Origin: CAVZXS01 sp963779325
GTDB lineage: Bacteria; Bacteroidota; Bacteroidia; Chitinophagales; Chitinophagaceae
DNA: 56,039 nucleotides
Assembly (NCBI GenBank): GCA_963779325.1
Contig: CAVZXS010000001.1
Location: forward strand, 1-56,039
Direction: 5' to 3'
Shown here piece by piece: positions 8,362 through 16,604 of the stretch. Numbering within the stretch: the stretch's first letter is position 1; every line of letters begins with the position of its first letter. The position numbers and the translations under genes were made by a program. A model generated the notes under the pieces. That model was not told the origin of the DNA. It saw only the letters and a list, made by a program, of their open reading frames with translations, and searched no databases.

Positions 8362-9042
8362 TTAACGGCTAATGCCATAAAGTCGTCGAGCATATTCAAT
8401 TTCACCTTTCTCCACAGCCCGTTGCAGGCTCAGCATTTTGTTTTGATTATTGAAATCTTTTAAATCAACATACTGAAGTTCCATATTGTCGCTAACGTTG
8501 TTGATAATTTCCAACCGCTTTGCATCAGCCATTTGAGTGGCAAATGCATTGACCACTAAAAACAAACGGTCAATGTTTTTCAGGCTCTCATCCAACATAC
8601 TGGTATAGATGTTATAGATATAGTCTAATTCTTCAGGGGTAAAGTTTTTATCCTGGCGGAACAAAGCCCATGCACTCTTGTATTCCTGTATAATTTGCCC
8701 CTGCCGCAGGATGATATCTTTTACCCGGCTGTAATAAGCCAGAGCCGCATTCACTTTTCTTAACTCCTGAAAATAGTCGTCATAGATTTTTCGCTGCTTT
8801 TCCACCCAATCTTTAATCTCATTTAATTTGAATTGAGACATTTTGTTCTCTAAAGTCTTTTGTGCATTCTGCAGCCAGATAGTTTTATTTTGTATCCGTT
8901 GTATTTGCAAATCAGCAGCCCTGATGACTTTAATTATTGCCTGCTTAATAATTTCTGTAATTGGTATTTGAGCGTTAGCATTTTGCATTGGCAAAAACAT
9001 ACACCACATCCCGAGTACCACTATAGCAAATATCCTTTTCAT
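8362..9042 (-). CDS. traI: Conjugative transposon protein TraI, canonical copy
   Basis: 226 residues with a signal peptide (ending NANAQ). The sequence matches the usual Bacteroidota TraI signature: AADLQIQRIQNKTIWLQNAQ, KLNEIKDWVEKQRKIYDDYF, FRQDKNFTPEELDYIYNIY, DESLKNIDRLF and a terminal LSLQRAVEKGEIEYARRLYG. It is strongly helical, which fits a coiled-coil VirB5-like function at the pilus tip or periplasmic chamber. It is the first of the three tandem paralogues and starts 6 bp downstream of the small lipoprotein gene. Confidence 0.88.
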   Translation of the reverse strand: MKRIFAIVVLGMWCMFLPMQNANAQIPITEIIKQAIIKVIRAADLQIQRIQNKTIWLQNAQKTLENKMSQFKLNEIKDWVEKQRKIYDDYFQELRKVNAALAYYSRVKDIILRQGQIIQEYKSAWALFRQDKNFTPEELDYIYNIYTSMLDESLKNIDRLFLVVNAFATQMADAKRLEIINNVSDNMELQYVDLKDFNNQNKMLSLQRAVEKGEIEYARRLYGISR

Positions 9043-9048
9043 TTCGTA

Positions 9049-9432
9049 TTATTTTATTTTAGTAAATTTATTCGGGCCATTGAACATTAACTTCTTCTCC
9101 ACTTCAAACGTAAACGATTCAAGTGTTTGAGTTTCTTGAAGCAGTTTCTTTTCGGATACATAAAAGCCCGTTGTTTCAGTTACGTTATATTCCGGTTCAA
9201 TAGGTTTGCCATCTAAAACCCTGTCATATCTCCATTTTCTTAAAATCTTGTACTCACCGGCTGATTTATTTTGTAACGATATTATCAAAGTATCATGTGC
9301 CTGACCAAATTCAGTGTGCGCGGTCCGAATATATGTGCCGGGAATAAATTCCTTTATCGCATCACTTTCGGAAGAAGTACAACCGGCAAGAAGAAATGCA
9401 TCAATAATGGAGACAAAAAATAATAGTTTCAT
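9049..9432 (-). CDS. Small tra-operon lipoprotein
   Basis: 127 residues with a lipoprotein signal: a hydrophobic stretch MKLLFFVSIIDAFLLAGC gives a lipobox LAGC with the acylated cysteine at residue 18. The mature domain (about 105 residues) is predicted to be beta-rich (PGTYIRTAHTEFGQAHDTL, YKILRKWRYDRV) and includes a FYVSEKKLLQE segment. It sits between traG and traI, where CTnDOT-like operons often carry a small lipoprotein. No specific function is known; an envelope role in mating-channel assembly or exclusion is inference. Confidence 0.72.
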   Translation of the reverse strand: MKLLFFVSIIDAFLLAGCTSSESDAIKEFIPGTYIRTAHTEFGQAHDTLIISLQNKSAGEYKILRKWRYDRVLDGKPIEPEYNVTETTGFYVSEKKLLQETQTLESFTFEVEKKLMFNGPNKFTKIK

Positions 9433-9441
9433 ATCTGTAAT

Positions 9442-10263
9442 TTAAATAGTTACTTCTTTGCTCCCCTTTAGGCCCGCCCGTGCCGGGACGGACGGGGGTT
9501 GGGGGCTACGCATTTCTTCCGCTAATGCAGCAATCCCTTTCTGAATATCGCCACCAAACTTTGCTGCATAAGCCTGCACTTTCACTTTCTCTTTCTCTTC
9601 CGTGGTGTAAGCCAGGTATTCTTCCGGCGATACTTCTGTACGATACACTTTACTTAATACACCGCCAAGGCTGATAAATACTTCTTTGTACTTTTTGGTA
9701 GGGTCATTCGCTTTGTTAATGGACAATACCAATGCTTTCTCCTTTTCTGTTAATCCTAATAATTCCTGTATCTGGTCAAACTTATTTTGATACTTACTTT
9801 GGTCTAATAGTATTTTGCAATCACTGTTATTAATGATAGCCTGTTTAACCACAGGTGAACTGATAATATCTTCTACTTCCTGTGTTACCACAATTGCTTC
9901 GCCAAAAAATTTCCTAACAGTTTTAAATAAATACTTAATGTATTCTGCCATTCCTTCTTTTGCAATAGCTTTCCAGGCTTCTTCAATCAAAATCATTTTT
10001 CTTATGCCTTTCAGTTTTCTCATTTTAGAAATAAATACTTCCATAATGATGATTGTTACCACCGGAAACAAAATTGGATGGTCTTTAATATTATCCAACT
10101 CAAAAACGATAAAACGCTGCTGCAGTAAATCCAGGTTATCTTTTGCATTTAGCAAATAATCAAATTCGCCTCCTTTATAATATGGTCTCAGTACATACAA
10201 AAAATTAGAGACATCAAAATCCTTATCCTTCACATTATCACCTTTCAATACATTTACAAAATC
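9442..10263 (-). pseudogene. traG: TraG (VirB4-like ATPase), C-terminal part cut by IS630
   Basis: This is the distal part of traG. Rejoined to 11466-13139 across the IS630 element with one TA copy removed, the gene reads through in frame to give 831 residues, with ...FYEFLKL continuing as DFVNVLKGDN. The segment carries the Walker B region (KMILIEEAWKAI, about residue 652 of the rebuilt protein) and the conserved TQEVEDI and ILLDQSKY motifs. In the present state it is separated from the Walker A half, so the ATPase energising the mating channel should be inactive. The last codons include a GC-rich stretch (9468-9500) unlike the rest of the gene. Confidence 0.88.
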
Positions 10264-10324
10264 TAGTGTTAAGTTAAGTATATAATGGCGTATAATATTG
10301 TATATTTGTAAAACCACTTTACAA

Positions 10325-10783
10325 ATGATACTATATACCATTAAACTAACTAAGACAGAAGTTGAAGAACTTAAGTTGATTATCAGCAAAGGGTCTCATA
10401 CTTCTCAAACCTTTCGGGTTGCTTATATACTGCTGAACTGCGATGAAGGGAAGTATTCAGATAAAGTAACAAATGAACAAATAAGCAAAGTATTGAAAGT
10501 GGGTATGCGTACAATAGACCGGGTGAAAAAGCGGTTTGTGGAGGAAGGTTTTGAGTCCGTATTAGAACGACGTATCTCCAGCCGTGTGTATGAAAAAAAA
10601 GCCGATGGAGATTTGGAAGCTAAGTTGGTAACACTTTGTTGTAGCGAGCCTCCGAAAGGATATGCCAAGTGGTCACTTCGATTATTGGCTGATAAGATGG
10701 TGGAATTAAATTATGTAGAAAGCATCTCACATGTAACGGTAAGAAGTGTGTTAAAAAAAACGAACTTAAACCCTGGAAAGTAA
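10325..10783 (+). CDS. IS630 transposase, N-terminal HTH frame
   Basis: About 152 residues from the ATG at 10325 (MILYTIKLTKTE); a TTG at 10298 is also open. It holds the winged helix-turn-helix DNA-binding part of IS630 transposases: VTNEQISKVLKVGMRTIDRV, the FVEEGFESVLERR segment, and the PKGYAKWSLRLLADKMVEL motif, which normally leads straight into the DDE domain. It stops at 10783. An A8 run at 10753-10760 allows a -1 shift that would continue as NELKPWKVRGWVIPPE into the second frame. Confidence 0.85.
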   Translation: MILYTIKLTKTEVEELKLIISKGSHTSQTFRVAYILLNCDEGKYSDKVTNEQISKVLKVGMRTIDRVKKRFVEEGFESVLERRISSRVYEKKADGDLEAKLVTLCCSEPPKGYAKWSLRLLADKMVELNYVESISHVTVRSVLKKTNLNPGK

Positions 10784-10821
10784 GAGGCTGGGTAATACCG
10801 CCTGAGCAGAGCAGTGATTTT

Positions 10822-11457
10822 GTGGCAAACATGGAACGGGTGCTGGACATATATAAAAAGCCATATGATGCTGCTTTCCCGGTTGTGTGTATGGATGAAT
10901 CGCCCAAACAATTAATACAGGAAGGGCAACCATGCAAAGCAATGAGGCCGGGTTATGAAGCAAGAGTAGATTATGAATATGTACGGCACGGTGTTGTAAA
11001 TATATTCATGGCTAATGAACCATTAAAGGGCAGGCGTTTTGTTGAGGTCACAGAATTTAAGACCAAAAAGCAATGGGCTGTGTTTGTAAAAAAGATTGCC
11101 GACCTGTGGTACCCAAAAGCAAAAAAGATAACGCTGGTAATGGATAATTTTAAGACACATGCCGCCTCTGCGTTTTATGAAACATTTGAGCCGGCAGAAG
11201 CAAAAAGATTATGGGACAGGTTTGAATTTATTTATACACCCAAACATGGAAGCTGGCTCAATATGGCTGAAATAGAATTGCATGTATTAAACGGTCAATG
11301 CTTAAACCGGCATATTGCTACGATGAAAAAAATTAAAGAGGAAGTTGAGGCATGGCAGTTAAACAGAAATAACAAGAACAGTAAAATAAACTGGCAGTTT
11401 ACAAATAAGGAGGCAAGAATCAAACTCAAAAAATTGTACCCGTCATTACACGATTAA
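10822..11457 (+). CDS. IS630 transposase, catalytic DDE frame
   Basis: 211 residues from the first ATG, but the natural protein probably enters this frame at the A8 run near 10753. It holds the DDE_3 superfamily catalytic triad: D in VVCMDESPKQL, D in LVMDNFKTHA, and E in PKHGSWLNMAEIEL. The GxWLNxxE motif is diagnostic of the family. The stop lies 8 bp inside the right end of the element. If frameshifting works, the fused transposase is about 365 residues, the usual size. Confidence 0.88.
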   Translation: MANMERVLDIYKKPYDAAFPVVCMDESPKQLIQEGQPCKAMRPGYEARVDYEYVRHGVVNIFMANEPLKGRRFVEVTEFKTKKQWAVFVKKIADLWYPKAKKITLVMDNFKTHAASAFYETFEPAEAKRLWDRFEFIYTPKHGSWLNMAEIELHVLNGQCLNRHIATMKKIKEEVEAWQLNRNNKNSKINWQFTNKEARIKLKKLYPSLHD

Positions 11458-11465
11458 CATAACAC

Positions 11466-13139
11466 TAGTTTCAAAAATTCATAGAAACTGTCAAAGCACG
11501 GAAACAGATCTTTATTTGATTCCAGTTTATCAAAATACAATTGCAAGGCATTTGACAGCGCCACATATTCGCTGCGGTTAAAGGTTTCATTATCTTTTTT
11601 CCAAAGAGCCAGTAAGAGGGTTTTAATACTTTCCTTTTTTTCAGTATCCAACACGTCGCCTTCACCAATATAAAACGGATTAAACTTAATGGGTTTTGTT
11701 TCGGAGTATGTAAAGTAATAGCCGTTCACCATATCACACAATCCTTTGTAGCTATGACCCACATCCACCAAAACAATATGTGTATTTTTTTCGTAGTAAC
11801 TCCTTACCATGTGGTTGGTAAAGAAAGATTTTCCGCTGCCCGACGGACCAAGAATGAATTTGTTACGATTGGTGCAGATGCCCTTTTCCATTGGCTCATC
11901 GCTGATATCCACATGCAGTGGTTTTCCGCTAAGTCTGTCGCCCAGGCGAATACCGACGGGGCTAACTGAAGAACGATAATTGGTTTCTAAATTAAAAAAA
12001 CAACAGGCCTGCGGAGAGAAAGTGTCGAAGGTATCGTTCATTGGAAAGTCGGCCGCATTACCTGGTATGCCTGCCCAAAATATTTGTGCCGAGCCTTCGG
12101 TCTCTAATTTGGGTGTGGCATCCATTTGTGTTAAGGCAGATGAACACAGATTGCGGATATTTTTCAAATCTTCTTTATTATCCGTCCATGCAAGTAAATT
12201 AAAATGTGCCTTAACCGGCAATCGTTGCTCACTAATTGCTTCATTTAGAAAATCATCTGTCGCCTGTTTAGAAATAGCATTCTCACGGCTATATGCGGAA
12301 AGTGATTGCAACCGCAATTTTTTACTTTCCAACTTCTGCAAAGTCTTTTGCACGTCTTCGATAAAAACATATTGGTTATAAATATGATTGCATGAAAGCA
12401 ACTGACCGACCGGCGTTGCAAAGCCCACACTAAACTTTGTTTTGTCAGTAGAATATTTATCGTAATTAATTCTGGAACCGCACAAGGCCGGAACAAATTC
12501 TGCATCTGCCATCGTATAAAGCAGGCAATGGTTTTCGCCAATCTTCCATTCGGGCTTAAATTCTATGTCTCTTAATACTACAGAATCACTACCCAAATTG
12601 AGGTAACGAAGAATAAAATCGGCCAGCAAATCGTTTGTCAGCATCTTCATGTTTACGAAGCCACAGTCACTTAATATTTTTTGAAACTGTCCCACATGAT
12701 TCATGAAATCATGAAAATGTTTTGGATTCAAGGTTTCTTCGGGTACAATTGATCTTGTAAGCAAACTACTGAATATTGAGGATGACGATTTTCGGTTTGC
12801 CGGCTTCTTAGTCAGCATTATACAGCAGCGGTGGTCTAAGTAGGGCCTTTCATTAAAGAAACGGTCGCTGCTTCTGGTAAGGAAACTATTATCTTCCTGT
12901 ACAAATGAAGGCTTATATTTTGCTTCAGTGAACCAATCTTGCTTATGTAATACGCTGTTTACGGGCAAGACTTTAATGGCTTTAATCCAAGCATGATGGA
13001 AGGTTTCATATTCGTCATTGCTCATAGTAAACAGTTCCGGCAACTGTACTTCAAACACCACTGTTACATCACCCATTTTAGAAAGGATGGTATTATGTTC
13101 TATTCCGTACACCGGTAGTATTTCACTCAGGTTTTTCAT
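11466..13139 (-). pseudogene. traG: TraG (VirB4-like ATPase), N-terminal part cut by IS630
   Basis: This encodes the first 558 residues of the conjugation ATPase before the IS630 insertion; the open frame runs four codons further into the IS. It has the TraG N-terminal domain (LPVYGIEHNTILSKMGDVTVVFEV, HHAWIKAIKVLP, ECMV-like DFILRYLNL) and Walker A GPSGSGKS at about residues 431-438. Walker B is on the other fragment. The start overlaps the end of traF by 17 bp, as expected for tight translational coupling. Confidence 0.9.
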
Positions 13140-13458
13140 TCAATAATTTTTTTTTGAGTTTTGCAGCGGAATAACATTTTATGCAATTGGGTATGGCTTT
13201 TCGGGCTATCTTTTTCATCATTCCATATTCCCCGTATTTGCGGCTAAGTTTATATATATGCATGAATAAAGTTGTGGTAAGTATTGCTATTACCGGTAGA
13301 CATAAAAAGATATTTAGACCGGTGATATAGAGTATGGCAAACAGCATCAACAACACTACTAAACCTCCGCCCAGGTACCAGATATATTGCGCCTTCAGCC
13401 CTTTAAACTCAATGCTTTTATTGATCCCTTTGTTGATTTGATAGACGCTGTTGCTCAT
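13123..13458 (-). CDS. traF: Conjugative transposon protein TraF (DUF4133)
   Basis: 111 residues with the DUF4133 signature near the start (YQINKGINKSIEFKGLKAQY), two closely spaced membrane helices (about residues 28-70), then the conserved LSRKYGEYGMMKKIARKAIP segment. TraF is regarded as the VirB3-like inner-membrane component. Its 3' end overlaps the traG start and its 5' end overlaps the traE stop by 4 bp, forming a coupled E-F-G cluster. Confidence 0.9.
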   Translation of the reverse strand: MSNSVYQINKGINKSIEFKGLKAQYIWYLGGGLVVLLMLFAILYITGLNIFLCLPVIAILTTTLFMHIYKLSRKYGEYGMMKKIARKAIPNCIKCYSAAKLKKKLLNEKPE

Positions 13459-13790
13459 ACACCAAAGAATGATTTAATAACTGTTGCAACGATTACCAAA
13501 AACACACAACTGCCAAACCATGCCGCAGCCACTTTACCGGTATCATGATCGCCGCTGTTCCATTTTTGATATACTTTGATAGCACCAATTAATCCGACAA
13601 TTGCACCTACTGCATACATCAGGTTTGTACCTGCGGCAAAATAGCTTCTCACTTTGGTGTTGGCTTCGTTGATACCCGCATTGCCGTCTTGCCCGTTAGA
13701 AATGAGACATATTAAAAGGAATAGTATAACTGAAGCTGTAATAACACTTTTCTTTCTTTTTAATTGCAAAACCATTTTCGTCTTTTTCAT
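13455..13790 (-). CDS. traE: Conjugative transposon protein TraE (DUF4134)
   Basis: 111 residues. A basic start and a long hydrophobic helix (VITASVILFLLICLISNGQ) act as a signal or first membrane segment; the conserved INEANTKVRSYFAAGTNLMYAVGAIVGLIGAIKVYQKW core follows, then GDHDTGKVAAAWFGSCVFLVI with the last membrane helix. These are hallmarks of DUF4134/TraE, the VirB2-like (pilin-related) subunit of CTnDOT systems. It is the first clear tra gene in this operon. Confidence 0.92.
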   Translation of the reverse strand: MKKTKMVLQLKRKKSVITASVILFLLICLISNGQDGNAGINEANTKVRSYFAAGTNLMYAVGAIVGLIGAIKVYQKWNSGDHDTGKVAAAWFGSCVFLVIVATVIKSFFGV

Positions 13791-13825
13791 ATACTAAATT
13801 TTATATTTGAATTTTCAATAACCAT

Positions 13826-13862
13826 CCGGTGTGCCCCCGCTGCAGCGGAGGAACCGGAGGTG
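13826..13862. repeat. GC-rich palindromic segment upstream of traE
   Basis: Nested arms are visible: CCGGT near 13826 pairs with ACCGG near 13857, and CCGCT/AGCGG pair in the core around CTGCAG. The GC content is far above that of the flanks. It may affect transcription into traE, or it may be a copy of a mobile palindrome like those in traM and traG. Confidence 0.4.
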
Positions 13863-13918
13863 TAAACCCGGTTGTCAACATTCCTTACGGGGAAAGTAAT
13901 ACAGGATTTACATACCCA

Positions 13919-14401
13919 CTAACCCAGCCACACGCTATTTATGTCATCGTCATCAAGTATGACAGAGCATTTATTTTCACATTCAAATTTCAGCAGCTTG
14001 TTAATTGCGGGTTGGTGAGAAGTAAGCTTAGGTTGCGGGTATTTTTTTATGATTTGTTGAAGAGAAAAAGTGATTTCCTCCTTAGAGGCTTTACTATAAC
14101 TTGCCTGATCAAGGTATGCAACCACTTCATCAATTAATGATTGCAGAATGGGTGACAATTCTTCTGCTTCATCCCGAGTAGATAGAATTGTTTCAATAAT
14201 TTCGTCTCGATGGTTGCGATCTGTTGCAGGATTTTTATTTGGGGTACCTTGTATGGGTTCAACTAATAGCCTTCTTTGAATCCCAATTACGAGATTAAGA
14301 ATATCTTTTCTGTAAAATAAATACAGAACAAATCCATAGTAGATCAGCAAAGTAATGACAATAACTTGCCAATAGCTTGCCCAGCTTATATTGTTTATCA
14401 T
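13919..14401 (-). CDS. Single-pass membrane protein upstream of traE
   Basis: 160 residues with one N-terminal membrane helix (about residues 10-28, YWQVIVITLLIYYGFVLYLF) followed by a soluble helical domain rich in charged residues. A central stretch EIIETILSTRDEAEELSPIL and a LDQASYSKASKEEITFSLQQ segment are visible. Proteins like this accompany traE in several Bacteroidota conjugative elements. No named domain is recognised. The operon context suggests a role in the mating apparatus or its regulation. Confidence 0.6.
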   Translation of the reverse strand: MINNISWASYWQVIVITLLIYYGFVLYLFYRKDILNLVIGIQRRLLVEPIQGTPNKNPATDRNHRDEIIETILSTRDEAEELSPILQSLIDEVVAYLDQASYSKASKEEITFSLQQIIKKYPQPKLTSHQPAINKLLKFECENKCSVILDDDDINSVWLG

Positions 14402-14471
14402 ACATCACAATTTTCAAACTCACAAAAACAATGATTCAACCAAAACTCAACTTGTTTTCTTTTAATAAATT

Positions 14472-14903
14472 CTAAGAAATAGACAGGTTACCGTTACTTG
14501 ACTTTTTCGAAGAAGTCCTGATCAGATTTTTAAGGACAAAAGCAATTGTCAACAACCCAAACAATACAAGAGTAACCTGCGGCACCAATTGTTCAAATGT
14601 ACCGTCGTTATATCCTTTTTTATCATTATTGAAAAACAGGTATAGAGAGAATACAAGGCAGGCGCTGCCGATAATATTAATGACCGGTTCTATTATATAT
14701 TTATTCTGTCTTCCAAACCTTATATAGCTAAACAATAACAATATTATACCTGTCATTGCCAACAAAGCGTGTAAGCTCAAGTGAGGTAGTGCCATAAGTA
14801 AATACAATAAATAAAATCCTCCAAAATGCTGACCGCTTATAAGAATAAATAAGAAGCTAATGATCAGAAGAACCGGGTGAGTAATTATTTTTATCGCTTT
14901 CAT
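14472..14903 (-). CDS. Four-helix membrane protein, unknown function
   Basis: 143 residues, mostly hydrophobic: helices at about residues 10-27, 30-60 (possibly two), 75-95 and 108-128, with short charged loops (RFGRQNKYI, NNDKKGYNDGTFEQ) and a serine-rich cytoplasmic tail. No family is recognised. It starts 21 bp after the stop of the 435-residue lipoprotein gene, so the two are probably one transcriptional unit, separate from or fused to the tra operon further down. Confidence 0.55.
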   Translation of the reverse strand: MKAIKIITHPVLLIISFLFILISGQHFGGFYLLYLLMALPHLSLHALLAMTGIILLLFSYIRFGRQNKYIIEPVINIIGSACLVFSLYLFFNNDKKGYNDGTFEQLVPQVTLVLFGLLTIAFVLKNLIRTSSKKSSNGNLSIS

Positions 14904-14924
14904 AATAATTAGTTTTATTATTTT

Positions 14925-16232
14925 TCAATTACATGGGCCACTGCTTGCGCCTACAAAGCCCACCAAAGGTATACTGATATTTCCTGCTAAGGGGCTGCCC
15001 GCTTTTTTCAATTCGTCTAATTTTTGAAATAACCCTTGTGGAGTACTTGTACCAAAGGGGGCTTGCGCGCCAGGGAGATCATACATGGGAATCTCCAACC
15101 TTTGATCAGATTTCACCGTTTTATTGTAAAGATTCAAGGCCCAGTCAGTACAATTGTATTCGTCAATATCATACCTCGCATAATTAATTAACGATAATAT
15201 TTCTGATACCGCTGTATTTATTTGATTTGAGTTCAGATCTATTTTAATTGAGGCATTGAATTCATGATGATGATTATCAACAAATTTACCTTCTAAAGGT
15301 GCAGGGGTCAATGCTACTTTCCAGCCGGTTACAGGGTAAAAGCCGATGTTTTGTGAAACAGATTGAGTTCCGTTTTGTTTTCTCAATTGAATAAATGTGT
15401 GACCCGGAGAACCGGTTTCCCAATCAAAAAACGTATTTGGATCGCCATTTACGGGCAGGTCCGTGAATAACTCTATCGATCCCGTAGCGCCTTCATCAGG
15501 AATGTCTGCAAAACATTTCATGTATGCTTTAAGGTCGATAGCAGGATCGGCAAACTGGTTTTCAAAATCAATTTGTATTGGCTTATTAGGGTCACCACCG
15601 CCCGAGCCTCCACCGGTACCACCTCCGCCGCCGCCAAGAAAATCTAAGCTTTGATAATAATTACCCACACCACCACTTCCATCAAAATTGTTGAAAAAGG
15701 AAAGTAGATTTACATAGGTTGACCAAGATATACCCCCTCCGCCTGAAGATTTATGGCCAACAACGACAACCGCAGGTAAGTCTACATAAGGGTCAGGTAC
15801 AACCTCTGTTCTGTTTTGCGTGGCACCGGTGTTTTTTATCCATTTGGTAATAAAACCGTTTTTTATTTCCGAATCAAAATTTTGTTTTTTATCCAATGAT
15901 TTTATGTTGATAAAACCATTAAAGGATCTTCGATTAGTAATTTTATCCTTTATTTCTGTCAATTCAATTATTCTGGCGTTCACAATTTCTTCATTCATTA
16001 ACTTTAAAGCAATAAAGTTTTGTGAAATAGGCCTGTCGGTAAATTTAATCCGCAACGTATTTACGCCACCATCATAATTTGTTAAAATTGTTTTAGTGAA
16101 GTCCAGCCGGCTGAAATCACTTTCGCTCAAATTGCTTTTAAGATAAATTTTAGCTTTTGAAATAAGAAAGTTGTCATGTGACAATTGGGAAGACTCTTTG
16201 CGGCATGAAAAAAGCACGACAAAAGAGAGCAT
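14925..16232 (-). CDS. Lipoprotein with a permuted papain-like (NlpC/P60-type) motif pair
   Basis: 435 residues from the ATG at 16232. The lipobox is VLFSC with the cysteine at residue 10. A glycine-rich linker (about residues 190-212) separates an N-terminal region from a C-terminal domain in which a histidine (TGSPGHTFIQL) precedes a cysteine (DEYNCTDWALNLYN), the order seen in circularly permuted NlpC/P60 or YiiX-like hydrolases. A hydrolase role is inferred from these motifs only. The IS3 end lies about 21 bp upstream; the in-frame codons before the ATG (KKLIYV) look like the natural signal-peptide start, so the native start codon and promoter may have been lost to the insertion. Confidence 0.6.
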   Translation of the reverse strand: MLSFVVLFSCRKESSQLSHDNFLISKAKIYLKSNLSESDFSRLDFTKTILTNYDGGVNTLRIKFTDRPISQNFIALKLMNEEIVNARIIELTEIKDKITNRRSFNGFINIKSLDKKQNFDSEIKNGFITKWIKNTGATQNRTEVVPDPYVDLPAVVVVGHKSSGGGGISWSTYVNLLSFFNNFDGSGGVGNYYQSLDFLGGGGGGTGGGSGGGDPNKPIQIDFENQFADPAIDLKAYMKCFADIPDEGATGSIELFTDLPVNGDPNTFFDWETGSPGHTFIQLRKQNGTQSVSQNIGFYPVTGWKVALTPAPLEGKFVDNHHHEFNASIKIDLNSNQINTAVSEILSLINYARYDIDEYNCTDWALNLYNKTVKSDQRLEIPMYDLPGAQAPFGTSTPQGLFQKLDELKKAGSPLAGNISIPLVGFVGASSGPCN

Positions 16233-16317
16233 TACATAGATTAGCTTTTTCTATGATGCTCCCCTAAATTAAGACAGGTATTTAAGATAGAATTTTTCAT
16301 CTTAAATTACATGTATT

Positions 16318-16599
16318 ATGGAAAGAAAAAGCCGTAGAAAATTCAGTTCAGACTTTAAAGCCAAAGTGGTTTTAGAAGCCTTAAAGGAGCGAAGCACCAT
16401 TGAGGAGCTTGCCCGCAAGTATGAGTTGCATCCCACCCAAATTAACCTGTGGAAGAAAGAAGCGATGAGCAAGCTGTCGCAGGTATTTGGAAGCCGTGAC
16501 GAGGGGGAAGATAAAACGGAAGAGCAGACCGAGAAGCTGTATGCCCAAATCGGTCAGTTAAAAGTGGAAAATGATTTTCTTAAAAAAAAGTTGCTGTAA
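16318..16599 (+). CDS. IS3 transposase OrfA
   Basis: 93 residues with the HTH of IS3 OrfA proteins: RKFSSDFKAKVVLEALKERS, then the recognition region LARKYELHPTQINLWKKEAM, followed by a leucine-zipper-like coiled coil (EEQTEKLYAQIGQLKVENDF). It ends just after a run of eight A and a G, where a -1 shift gives KKKVAVKPLHERRAM and leads into orfB, producing the OrfAB transposase. Confidence 0.9.
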   Translation: MERKSRRKFSSDFKAKVVLEALKERSTIEELARKYELHPTQINLWKKEAMSKLSQVFGSRDEGEDKTEEQTEKLYAQIGQLKVENDFLKKKLL

Positions 16600-16604
16600 A
16601 GCCT

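Larger units (their letters stand above)
10266..11465 (+). mobile_element. IS630-family insertion sequence, 1200 bp
   Basis: The element is bounded by TA dinucleotides at 10264-10265 and 11466-11467, the target duplication expected for IS630/Tc1 elements. The left end GTGTTAAGTTAAG and the complement of the right end GTGTTATGTTAAT form imperfect terminal inverted repeats, with further similarity over about 28 bp. It carries two transposase frames joined by an A8 run. It is inserted in traG in the opposite orientation to that gene, and exact removal would restore traG. Confidence 0.92.
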
